NCBI GenBank assembly: GCA_040752215.1
Contig: JBFMEX010000106.1
Location: 1 to 36,558 of the forward strand
DNA from: JBFMEX01 sp040752215
GTDB taxonomy: Bacteria; Pseudomonadota; Alphaproteobacteria; Rhizobiales; Hyphomicrobiaceae
Direction of reading: 5' to 3'
DNA length: 36,558 nucleotides
Position numbers and translations under genes: made by a program. Positions within the stretch are counted from its first letter, which is position 1. Every line of letters starts with the position of its first letter. This document shows, in pieces, positions 16,472-23,741 of the stretch. The notes under the pieces were generated by a model that ran no database searches, had not been told where the DNA came from, and worked only from the letters and a program-made list of their open reading frames with translations.

Positions 16472-17967
16472 TGCTTCCCGCCGAGCCCGAGAACCTCGTG
16501 CTGGCCGCTGCGGCGATACCGTTCGTGGCCGCGCTGGCGATTCCGCTGTTCCACAACCGACCCAATGCGCGGGAAGCGGTGACGCTGATCGCCTCTGCCG
16601 CGCTGGCGATCGTCGTGTGGAGCCTGCTGACGCCGGTTCTGGCCGGCGCCCGCCCCGAGGAAATGGGTCCCGCCATCGCCCCCGGACTTCGCCTGTCGTT
16701 CAAAGTCGAGCCGCTCGGCCTGCTGTTTGCGCTCGTCGCCTCGACCCTGTGGATCGTCAACTCGATCTACTCGATCGGCTACATGCGCGGCAACGACGAG
16801 CCGCGCCAGACCGTCTTTTACGTATGCTTCGCGATCGCCATCGGCAGCACGATCGCGATCGCCTTTGCCAAGAACCTGCTGACGCTGTTCCTTGCCTACG
16901 AGGCGCTGTCGCTCTCGACCTACCCGCTCGTCACCCACAAGGCGAACGACGCGGCGGTCAGGGCCGGGCGGGTCTACCTCGGGCTACTGCTCGGCACGTC
17001 GATGCTGTTGTTTCTGCCGGCGATCATCGTCACCTGGGCGCTTGCCGGAACCACCGAGTTCACCGTCGGCGGCATTCTTGCCGGAAAGGCCGACCCGCTG
17101 GTCATCTCTCTCCTGCTCGCGCTCTACGCCTTCGGGATTGGCAAGGCAGCGCTGATGCCGTTTCATTTCTGGCTGCCGGCGGCGATGGTGGCACCGACAC
17201 CGGTCAGCGCCCTTCTCCATGCCGTCGCCGTCGTCAAGGCCGGCGTGTTCTCGATCCTGAAGATCGTCGTCTATGTATTCGGCATCGACACACTGGCATC
17301 GACCGGTGCCGGAGCGTGGTTGACCTGGGTGGCGAGCTTCACCATCGTCGCCGCGTCGCTGGTGGCGTTGCGGCAGGACAATCTCAAGCGCTGTCTCGCC
17401 TATTCGACGGTGTCCCAGCTCTCCTACGTGGTTCTCGGCGCAGCAATCCTGACACCGTTGTCCGTGATCGGAGCTGCGATCCACATTGCCGCGCACGCGT
17501 GCGCCAAGATCACGCTGTTTTTCGCGGCCGGCGCCATCTATACCGCCGCCCACAAGACCGAGATCAGCCAGCTGGACGGCATCGGCTGGCGCATGCCGTG
17601 GACGATGGGCGCCTTCGCCATCGGCGCCCTCGGCATGATCGGTCTCCCGCCGACCGCCGGCATCCTCGGCAAGTGGTTCATGCTGACCGGCGCAATGCAG
17701 ACCGGGCAATGGTTGCCGGCGGCGGTGATCGTGCTCAGCACCATCCTGAACGCGGCCTATTTCCTCCCCATCCTTCATCGCGCTTACTTCAGAAATGGCA
17801 CGACGGCGAGCGCCGGCGCGGCAGACCCGGATGCCCATGACGATACTCATGGCGAGGCGCCGTTGCCGATCGTGCTGGCACTGGTCGCGACGGCGACAAT
17901 GACGGTGCTGCTCTTCCTGCTTCCGAGCATTCCTCATGAACTCGCAATCGCAATGCTGAAGGGCTGA
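16471..17967 (+). CDS. Second ND5/ND4-like proton-translocating subunit
   Basis: 498 residues, polytopic, of the NuoL/NuoM/MrpA-D superfamily. Helix-5 Glu144 (FLAYEALSLSTYPLV) and helix-7 Lys225 (GKAALMPFHFWLPAAM) are kept, as is the helix-8 Lys in SALLHAVAVVKAGVF. The PTPVSALLHA motif is closer to the NuoL/MrpA N-terminal domain than to MrpD. The protein could thus stand in for the missing MrpA pump domain. It lacks the large MrpA C-terminal part, which is encoded separately at 13634-14188. A His/Asp-rich loop (about residues 450-465) lies before the last helix. ATG 16471 overlaps the mrpD stop by one base. Confidence 0.92.
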   Translation: MLPAEPENLVLAAAAIPFVAALAIPLFHNRPNAREAVTLIASAALAIVVWSLLTPVLAGARPEEMGPAIAPGLRLSFKVEPLGLLFALVASTLWIVNSIYSIGYMRGNDEPRQTVFYVCFAIAIGSTIAIAFAKNLLTLFLAYEALSLSTYPLVTHKANDAAVRAGRVYLGLLLGTSMLLFLPAIIVTWALAGTTEFTVGGILAGKADPLVISLLLALYAFGIGKAALMPFHFWLPAAMVAPTPVSALLHAVAVVKAGVFSILKIVVYVFGIDTLASTGAGAWLTWVASFTIVAASLVALRQDNLKRCLAYSTVSQLSYVVLGAAILTPLSVIGAAIHIAAHACAKITLFFAAGAIYTAAHKTEISQLDGIGWRMPWTMGAFAIGALGMIGLPPTAGILGKWFMLTGAMQTGQWLPAAVIVLSTILNAAYFLPILHRAYFRNGTTASAGAADPDAHDDTHGEAPLPIVLALVATATMTVLLFLLPSIPHELAIAMLKG

Positions 17968-17970
17968 CCC

Positions 17971-18243
17971 ATGGCCGAGCAAGACCACGTGCGGCACGAC
18001 GGGAGCGCGGAGCACTGGCTCGTGCGGGACGGCACGATCAGAATGATGTGGCGCGGCGGCATTGCGATACTCGCGCTGCTGGTGGCGCTCGATCTTGTCG
18101 TCGCTCATCACCCTCATTTCGGCGTCGACGGCACCCTTGGATTCGGCGCCTGGTATGGGTTTTTCGCCTGTGTCGCCCTCATTCTCCTGGCAAAGGGGCT
18201 GGGCTACATCCTCAAGCGTCCGGACGACTACTATGACTGCTGA
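17971..18243 (+). CDS. Small two-helix membrane protein of the antiporter operon
   Basis: 90 residues. A hydrophilic His/Asp-rich start (MAEQDHVRHDGSAEHW) precedes two hydrophobic helices (GIAILALLVALDLVV and WYGFFACVALILLAKGLGYI) joined by HHPHFGVDGTLGFGA. It ends KRPDDYYDC. It lies 3 bp after one ND-like gene and overlaps the next by 11 bp, so it should be co-translated and part of the complex. I know no name for the family. It may act as a linker between the two flanking large subunits. Confidence 0.8.
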   Translation: MAEQDHVRHDGSAEHWLVRDGTIRMMWRGGIAILALLVALDLVVAHHPHFGVDGTLGFGAWYGFFACVALILLAKGLGYILKRPDDYYDC

Positions 18244-19918
18244 GCTGATCGCGGTGCCGGGCCTCGTGCTGGTCGCCGGCGGCATGGTGCTTCCCTTGCT
18301 GAGGGGGCACGTGCGGTCCGCCTGGCTGCTGGCCGTGCCCCTCGCGACATTGTGGGCGGTCTGGCAGGTGCCGGACGGCATCGCACTTCGCTCCAGCCTG
18401 ATGGGCTACGAGTTGGCGATCGTGCAGGGCGACAAGATCGCCCGGCTGTTCGCCACCGTTTTTGCCGTCATGGCATTCGCGGGCGGCCTGTTTGCGCTCC
18501 GCCAACCTCGGGACCTGGAGCTCGGCGCCGCTTATGTCTACGCCGGCGGCTCGATCGGCGTGGCATTCGCCGGCGATCTACTGACGCTGTTCGTCTTCTG
18601 GGAGGTGATGGCGATCGCCTCGACCATTGTCGTGTGGTGTGGAGGGAAGCAGGCGCGCGGCGCCGGCTTGCGCTATGCGTTCATCCACATCCTGGGCGGT
18701 GTGCTGCTCATGACGGGCATCGCCGGCGAGGTCGCCGCGAGCGGCACGACCGCGTTCCGGACCATGGATGCGTCGACATTGCCGCGCCTTCTCATCCTCG
18801 CCGGCTTCCTCGTCAATGCCGGCGCGCCGCCCCTCTCCGCGTGGCTGCCGGACGCCTATCCCGAGGCCAGCTGGAGCGGCATGGTCTTCCTGTCGGCGTT
18901 CACAACCAAGACGGCCGTGCTCGTCCTGCTGCGCGGGTTCCCCGGTACGGAGCTGCTCGTCTGGGCGGGCCTCTTCATGGTGTTCTACGGGATCATCTAC
19001 GCGATCCTGGAGAACGACATGCGGCGGATCCTCGCCTACTCGATCGTCAATCAGGTCGGGTTCATGGTGACCGGCGTCGGCATCGGCACCGAGATGGCGC
19101 TCAACGGCGCAGCGGCGCACGCCTTCACCCACATCTTCTACAAGGCGCTGTTGTTGATGTCGGCGGGCTCGGTGCTGTTGATGACCGGCAAGCGAAAGTG
19201 CACCGATCTCGGCGGCTTGTTCAGGACGATGCCCGTCACGGCGGCGTGCGGCATCATCGGCGCACTTGCCATCTCGTCGTTCCCGCTGACCTCCGGCTTC
19301 GTCTCGAAATCGATGATCTCGCAAGGCGCGGCCGACGAGCATCTGGCCGTCGTCTGGTTCCTGCTGGCTGCCGCGTCGGCGGGCGTCTTCCTCCACGCAG
19401 GAATCAAGTTTCCATGGTTCGTGTTCTTTCAGGAGGATTCCGGCCTCCGCCCCAGCGAGCCGCCGTGGAACATGCGTGCCGCGATGATCCTGCTTGCGGC
19501 CATTTGCATCGGGCTCGGCATCGCGCCGCAGTGGCTGTACGCCCTCCTCCCGTTCGACGTCAGCTTTGTGCCCTACACCGCGAGCCACGTGGTGTCCCAG
19601 CTCCAGCTCCTGCTGTTCTCCGGGCTAGCTTTCTTCATGATGCTCGGCTGGCTGAAGCGCACGCTGACGATCACGCTCGACGTCGATTGGCTGTGGCGCC
19701 GGCTCGGACCGAGGGTCTTGCGCGGTCTCGACGCGATCGCCGAGCGCGCGTGGACCGCGCTCGTCTCACAATTCTGGCATCGAGCCGACCGGCTGAAGTC
19801 CCTGCTGTCGCGCCATCATGGGCCCGAAGGTGTCCTCGGCCGGACGTGGCCGACGGGCACGATGGCGTTCTGGACCACAATTATGCTCGGTGCGTACTTG
19901 CTACTCGCCTACATCTGA
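18233..19918 (+). CDS. Third ND-like (MrpD-type) antiporter subunit with altered helix-7 motif
   Basis: 561 residues with about 14 helices. Glu124 in helix 5 (LFVFWEVMAIAS) and the helix-8 Lys (FTTKTAVLVLLRG) are conserved. Aligned by the invariant WLPDAY, the usual helix-7 Lys is Asn195 and the usual His is Ser202 (NAGAPPLSAWLPDAYPEA). RRILAYSIVNQVGFMVTG and FTHIFYKALLLMSAGSVL are otherwise classical. After the core there is an unusual amphipathic C-terminal extension of about 100 residues with a final anchor helix (FWTTIMLGAYLLLAYI). The extension recalls the lateral helix of NuoL-type subunits. The start overlaps the small membrane gene; an upstream start would read through it out of frame. 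Confidence 0.9.
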   Translation: MTAELIAVPGLVLVAGGMVLPLLRGHVRSAWLLAVPLATLWAVWQVPDGIALRSSLMGYELAIVQGDKIARLFATVFAVMAFAGGLFALRQPRDLELGAAYVYAGGSIGVAFAGDLLTLFVFWEVMAIASTIVVWCGGKQARGAGLRYAFIHILGGVLLMTGIAGEVAASGTTAFRTMDASTLPRLLILAGFLVNAGAPPLSAWLPDAYPEASWSGMVFLSAFTTKTAVLVLLRGFPGTELLVWAGLFMVFYGIIYAILENDMRRILAYSIVNQVGFMVTGVGIGTEMALNGAAAHAFTHIFYKALLLMSAGSVLLMTGKRKCTDLGGLFRTMPVTAACGIIGALAISSFPLTSGFVSKSMISQGAADEHLAVVWFLLAAASAGVFLHAGIKFPWFVFFQEDSGLRPSEPPWNMRAAMILLAAICIGLGIAPQWLYALLPFDVSFVPYTASHVVSQLQLLLFSGLAFFMMLGWLKRTLTITLDVDWLWRRLGPRVLRGLDAIAERAWTALVSQFWHRADRLKSLLSRHHGPEGVLGRTWPTGTMAFWTTIMLGAYLLLAYI

Positions 19919-20003
19919 CCGTGCTCGCCATTCGCAGCCTCCGATCGCCGACCTGAACCGCCCTGAGTTTGCCGGAGGCTCCAACCCTTTGGAGACTGGA
20001 GCC

Positions 20004-20272
20004 ATGACGAACCATACCAAATCCCCGAAGTTCTCAGCCGAGGTGCGTGAGCGCTCCTCCGGATGGTGCTCGACCACGCGGGCGACTACCCGTCGCAGTG
20101 GGCGGCGATCGCCTCGATCGCGGCCAGGATCGGCTGCACGGCGCAGACGCTGTCCAACTGGGTCAAGCAGGCTGAGCGTGACGCCGGCAAGCGCGCCGGC
20201 CTCACCACCGACGAGCGCGAGCGGCTGAAGCGGCTCGAGCCCGAGAACCGCGAGCTGCGCCACGCACCGTGA
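20004..20272 (+). pseudogene. IS3-family transposase OrfA remnant, frameshifted
   Basis: The ATG at 20004 begins MTNHTKSPKFSAEVRER, the start of IS3-type OrfA. The rest (MVLDHAGDYPSQWAAIASIA, GCTAQTLSNWVKQAERD, ERERLKRLEPENRELRHA) is in another frame, and one base is missing around 20055-20064. The sequence stops where OrfA would continue into its leucine-zipper end, and no OrfB (DDE domain) follows. A plausible IS left end, TGAACCGCCCTGAG, starts at 19954, 36 bp after the last antiporter gene. Truncated and inactive. Confidence 0.8.
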
Positions 20273-20304
20273 TCAAACCGGGGACGAGGCCCGCGCGCGA
20301 ATGA

Positions 20305-20466
20305 AATGGAGACACGCACACCGTCCTCGTGCACCCGGACTGCATCGAGTGGCGCGGCAAGCACTACAGGTCGCTGTCGGTCGTCGGGCGGGAAATCACC
20401 GGCGCCCATTGGTCCGGTCCGCGCTTCTTCGGCCTGACCTCGAAGAAGGAGGCAGGCGATGGCTGA
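20305..20466 (+). pseudogene. DUF2924 protein, C-terminal fragment
   Basis: After a TGA at 20302 the frame reads NGDTHTVLVHPDCIEWRGKH, then YRSLSVVGREITGAHWSGPR and FFGL. This is the typical C-terminal end of DUF2924 proteins, which are usually encoded next to large serine recombinases in phages and islands. The N-terminal two thirds are missing. The fragment ends eight bases into the following HigA-like frame. It marks a lost recombinase module. Confidence 0.6.
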
Positions 20467-20802
20467 CGCTGATCTGGGCGCCGTCGTTTCAAGTGCCTCG
20501 CGACAGCGATGCCCGGCGGTCGCGCACAAGACGGCTCAAGGCCTGCATCGTGCCGGTGTGATCCACAAGGGAACGATGCGCGAGTTCGATGCGTCGTGCC
20601 TGACCACCGTCGGGGACCTCTCGCCCAGGCCATCCAGGCGATCCGGGAACGCGCCGGCGTGAGCCAGGCTGTGTTCGCGAGGTTCCTCAATGTCAAAGCC
20701 AAGCGCGTCAGCGAGTGGGAGCACGGCGAAAAGAAGCCGGGCGGGCCGTCCCTGACGCTGCTCTGTCTCGTCAAATCCAAGGGCCTCGACGCGATCACGT
20801 AG
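20459..20802 (+). pseudogene. HigA-like XRE antitoxin/regulator, frameshifted
   Basis: Two frames together give a HigA-type helix-turn-helix protein. The first (from the ATG at 20459) contains QGLHRAGVIHKGTMREFDAS and CLTTVGDLS. The second continues AIQAIRERAGVSQAVFARFL and NVKAKRVSEWEHGEKKPGGP to a stop at 20802. The join needs one extra base near 20625 (CCCAGG where CCCGAGG is expected). No HigB toxin gene is adjacent. A shorter product from within the second frame could still hold the DNA-binding helices, but most likely this is debris. Confidence 0.65.
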
Positions 20803-21020
20803 TCTGGTCGCGGCCGCAGGCGCCGGAGAATTGCGACAGAACCGCAACATCCGCGCTGTCGGCCGGCATATTCCGCCTCCGGTCCACAGCTTCTCGCGCT
20901 CACCGGTCGCCGCCGAGCTGGGATGCCCTGCCCTTGAGTTGCTATCCAGGTGCACGATTGGTGTCTCGGTCGACGGGGGCGGGAATGCTGGCATTCTGAC
21001 CGGCAGACATTGCGCGTGCC

Positions 21021-21281
21021 ATCGAGCCGCGACGCGGGGTGGTTGGCGATGCGGGCAAGGACGTCGGCGGGCCAGGCCTGCGGGTCGATATCGTTGAGCT
21101 TGGCGGTGACGATGAGACTGTAGATGGCGGCCGCGTGTTGGCCGCCGCGGTCAGAGCCGGCGAACAGCCACGACTTGCGTCCGAGCGCAATGCCGCGCAG
21201 GCCGCGCTCGGCGGCGTTGTTCGACAGACAGATGCGGCCGTCAACGAGGAAGCGCGTGAACGCAGGCCAACGCTTGAGCAT
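21021..21281 (-). pseudogene. IS66-family transposase (TnpC), C-terminal fragment
   Basis: On the minus strand the frame reads MLKRWPAFTRFLVDGRICLS, NNAAERGLRGIALGRKSWLF, AGSDRGGQHAAAIYSLIVTA, and DPQAWPADVLARIANHPASR. This is the C-terminal end of IS66 TnpC, including the NNAAE segment with the last catalytic Glu. The normal end (LLPW.W) is missing and the N-terminal three quarters are absent. It abuts an IS5-type fragment at 21283, so the element was cut by recombination. The 215 bp between 20803 and 21017 hold no recognisable gene. Confidence 0.8.
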
Positions 21282-21282
21282 G

Positions 21283-21516
21283 GCGCTCGGAGCGCACCGA
21301 GTAGAGCGCCTGCAAGAGCGAGGCGCGCAAGAGCCTCTCGGGCGCGATCGAAGGCCGGTCTTCGGCGGCGTAGAGGTTAGAGAACTCGCCGTCCAGGGTG
21401 GCCAGCGCGTCGTTGACGATCTCGCGGATCTTGCGCAGCGGATGGCGCTTCGGCATCCGCTCCCCCAGGTCCACAAAGCTGAACAGTGACCCCGTCCGCT
21501 CGTCCGATCCGCGCAT
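21283..21516 (-). pseudogene. IS5-family transposase, N-terminal fragment
   Basis: The ATG at 21516 (minus strand) has GGGGAGG just upstream. It begins MRGSDERTGSLFSFVDLGER, then PKRHPLRKIREIVNDALATL, DGEFSNLYAAEDRPSIAPER and LLRASLLQALYSVRSER. This is the well-known start of IS5/IS4-type transposases found in Hyphomicrobiales. Similarity stops exactly where IS66 sequence begins, in a different frame. About 78 residues remain, without the DDE catalytic part. Inactive. Confidence 0.8.
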
Positions 21517-21657
21517 GCTCGCCTCCCCGCGTTGCCGCACGAGGATAGAATCACAATTCGAACGCGCTGTCAGGCAGGGGTTTTTCAGCAGCCTGCTAGC
21601 TCGCAGGCGCGGGTGACCGAACACTACCCCGAAGCGGAACCTCTGGCGCATAGTGGT

Positions 21658-21724
21658 GGTGCACAATTCAGGACATGTGCACCAGCTGCCCGCCCCTTCG
21701 GCATCAATCGCTTAATTGGTGCAC
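21658..21724. promoter_or_regulatory. GGTGCAC repeats upstream of the resolvase gene, possible res/operator site
   Basis: GGTGCACA (21658-21665) and TGTGCACC (21676-21683) form an 8-bp inverted repeat with a 10-bp spacer. A third GGTGCAC occurs at 21718-21724. They lie 43-109 bp before the resolvase start. Serine resolvases bind paired inverted half-sites just upstream of their own gene, so this is a candidate binding site. It is a placement-based inference. Confidence 0.4.
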
Positions 21725-21766
21725 GTATCCGGTGCGCGTCTCGGCTCGCTCTGGCAAGCTGTGGAG

Positions 21767-22369
21767 GTGCTCATCGGCTACGCCCGCGTCTCCACCTCCG
21801 ACCAGAAGCTGGATGCCCAACTTGATGCCCTGACTTCAGCTGGATGCCTGACCATCTACCGCGAGAAACTCTCCGGCAAGTCCGCCGACCGTCCTGAGCT
21901 CCAACGCGTGCTCGCTCAGATCCGTCCGGGTGAGTTCGTGGTCGTGACGGCCCTCGACCGCCTGGCCCGCTCCGCCGTCGATCTCATCAGCCTCGTCCGC
22001 CAGCTCCGCGAGCGCGGCGCGCACGTCCGCTCACTGCGTGAGCCGTGGTGCGATACCAATACGCCCATGGGCGAATTCCTGGTCACGGTCCTGGCTGGCG
22101 TGGCGCAGCTCGAGCGCGGGCTCATCCAGAAGCGCGCAGACGCCGGCCGCAAGGCTGCTCGTGCCAGAGGGGTTCGGTTCGGCCCCAAGCCCAAGCTCTC
22201 GTCATTTCAGCAGACCGAAGCCCTGCGAATGCTCACCGAAGGAAAGACCTGCCGCCACGTGGCGGCCTACTTCGGTGTCGCGCACTCGACGATCTCGCGG
22301 CTGGAGAGACGCGCCACTTCCAACTTGGGCAAAGACGCCGTCGCCGGAGAAGCCCACATTGCGGCATGA
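21767..22369 (+). CDS. Serine recombinase (resolvase/invertase family)
   Basis: 200 residues, full length for small serine resolvases. The catalytic domain starts VLIGYARVSTSDQKLDAQLD, with nucleophile Ser9 and Arg7. TALDRLARSAVDLISLV supplies the conserved Arg residues. After the long E helix (MGEFLVTVLAGVAQLERGLI) comes a C-terminal helix-turn-helix (EGKTCRHVAAYFGVAHSTIS) behind a GPKPKLS linker. The GTG at 21767 puts the family's usual start in place; GTG 21761 or TTG 21716 in the same frame would add residues. It cuts and rejoins DNA at a res-like site. It is the only apparently intact mobility gene here and lies 131 bp from tRNA-Gln. Confidence 0.88.
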   Translation: MLIGYARVSTSDQKLDAQLDALTSAGCLTIYREKLSGKSADRPELQRVLAQIRPGEFVVVTALDRLARSAVDLISLVRQLRERGAHVRSLREPWCDTNTPMGEFLVTVLAGVAQLERGLIQKRADAGRKAARARGVRFGPKPKLSSFQQTEALRMLTEGKTCRHVAAYFGVAHSTISRLERRATSNLGKDAVAGEAHIAA

Positions 22370-22386
22370 CGTCGTGACCACATGCG

Positions 22387-22455
22387 CACACGCCGACATG
22401 GCTACCCGCTCACACGCCGACATCCGCTTTTTCGTGGTAGCTTGGTGGTAGCTTG
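22387..22455. repeat. Short direct repeats between resolvase and tRNA-Gln
   Basis: CACACGCCGACAT occurs at 22387-22399 and again at 22411-22423 (24-bp period). Directly after, GTGGTAGCTTG is repeated in tandem at 22434-22444 and 22445-22455, without a spacer. No gene is visible from 22370 to 22500. Two copies of each are too few for a CRISPR array. They may be slippage products or recombinase-related sites. Confidence 0.55.
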
Positions 22456-22500
22456 AAAGCTATCGTCCCTGGCGACTGTCTCGTAAACTATTGATTTTGT

Positions 22501-22574
22501 TGGCTGGGGGACTAGGATTCGAACCTAGACAGGCAGAGTCAGAGTCTGCAGTCCTACCATTAGACGATCCCCCA
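22501..22574 (-). tRNA. tRNA-Gln (anticodon CTG)
   Basis: The minus strand folds into a 74-nt tRNA. Acceptor stem TGGGGGA/TCCCCCA; anticodon stem GCAGA/TCTGC around CTCTGAC, giving CTG (reads CAG); T arm CTAGG TTCGAAT CCTAG; discriminator G; encoded CCA at 22503-22501. Its 3' end points at the mobile-element region, the usual orientation for elements that integrate at tRNA genes. The 234 bp from 22575 to 22808 show nothing else. Confidence 0.97.
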
Positions 22575-22808
22575 AGGCTCAAGGATCGCGGCGGGAGGCA
22601 AGTCCGGCCGAGGGGCGCCGTATAACAGCTTGGGTTGGCCTTCGCAAGCGCAGCTGCAGGATCGCCCGGCACGCCTCGCCACCCTAGCCCGGCAGCGCCA
22701 GGTCCGCGGCGGTCACGCGACTTCCCACTCCGCGAGAACGGCACTCGGCGCCGTGCGAGCGCCACTCCCGAGTGCAGGTCCGGCCGATCGGCGTCGCGCG
22801 CGCCGCAC

Positions 22809-23618
22809 TCATTGCGCCGGCCGCGCCAGCAGCTCCGGCCGGTACTCGAAATGCATCGTGTCGTAGTGGTACCACTTGCCGCCCCAGATGAATCCCTGCC
22901 GCTCGAACACCTCAACGATCTCATGCGGTACCCGGTTGCGGTAGGCAAGGGCCCCACCGCCACCGGGCCTCGCCCAGCGCCAGTAGTCCGACGGCCCGAC
23001 CGCGATATCGACCGCAATGCCGTAGCCGTGCGCGGACACGCGATCCGTGCCGGCGATCGCGCGGCACACGTAGCCGCCCGCCGCGGGCTTCAGGAAGCGG
23101 TCGTAGCGCGCCGGCAGCTTGTCGAGCTCGCGGCTCACCGCCTCCAGCCGCCGGGCGACGCCGTTGATGCGCGTCACGCGCAACCGCTGCCCGGACTTGC
23201 GTGGTAGCCACACGACATCGACCAGATGCTTCTCGACCCCGCCGCTGCGGCAGTCGCCATACATGCGCGCGAAGAACGCCGCATTGCGCGCGCGGCCAGG
23301 ATCGTTGTCCGGCGGCGGCGGAGCGGCAAGCGGCCCCGAAGGATAGGGCACGGCCAGCATGTCCTCGATATCCGGAGCCGCGAGCCAGCTCGCGAACGGC
23401 TTCTTGCCAAGCCCGTCGTCGAGTGCCATGCGCGTGCCGTCGCGCCAGACCAGGACGTTGCCCTCGATCCGGACGAGATGATCCGGATAGGCTGCCACGA
23501 GCCGGCCGAGCGCCGATGACGCCGCCTTCTCCTCGGCCGCCGCCGGCTGCGGCGCGAGCGCGAGCAGCGCCACTCCTGCTGCCGCCCGAATACCTCGCCA
23601 GACGATCAGACGCTTCAT
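22809..23618 (-). CDS. Secreted M15-family (VanY/DacB-type) D-Ala-D-Ala carboxypeptidase-like metallopeptidase
   Basis: 269 residues. The signal peptide is MKRLIVWRGIRAAAGVALLA with cleavage after PAAA. The C-terminal third carries the M15 zinc motif SxHxxGxAxD at 195-204 (SAHGYGIAVD; ligands His197 and Asp204). The third ligand His256 is in YDTMHFEYRP, with the conserved FIWGGKW just before. Such enzymes trim peptidoglycan stem peptides in the periplasm. The first half (residues 35-130) is specific to this subfamily and has no motif I know. The ATG at 23618 was chosen because it gives the signal peptide; an earlier in-frame start would precede it with unconserved sequence. It diverges from ppx across 123 bp. 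Confidence 0.88.
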   Translation of the reverse strand: MKRLIVWRGIRAAAGVALLALAPQPAAAEEKAASSALGRLVAAYPDHLVRIEGNVLVWRDGTRMALDDGLGKKPFASWLAAPDIEDMLAVPYPSGPLAAPPPPDNDPGRARNAAFFARMYGDCRSGGVEKHLVDVVWLPRKSGQRLRVTRINGVARRLEAVSRELDKLPARYDRFLKPAAGGYVCRAIAGTDRVSAHGYGIAVDIAVGPSDYWRWARPGGGGALAYRNRVPHEIVEVFERQGFIWGGKWYHYDTMHFEYRPELLARPAQ

Positions 23619-23741
23619 GCTGCCGAGCCACGCTCCGAGATACCGGGCGAGGGACCGTCCGCCCCCCGCGGGCCCGACAGGCTTTACCCCACCCCGCGAA
23701 CTGATACAGTAATCCTCAAGACGAATCCTGAACGATGCCTG

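Noticed and set aside
12511..19918. Membrane-bound hydrogenase or formate hydrogenlyase
   Set aside because: Only ion-translocating subunits are present; no NiFe large or small subunit, NuoH-like or iron-sulfur protein is encoded nearby.
22387..22455. Possible CRISPR array
   Set aside because: Only two copies of each short repeat, no regular spacers and no cas genes in the window.
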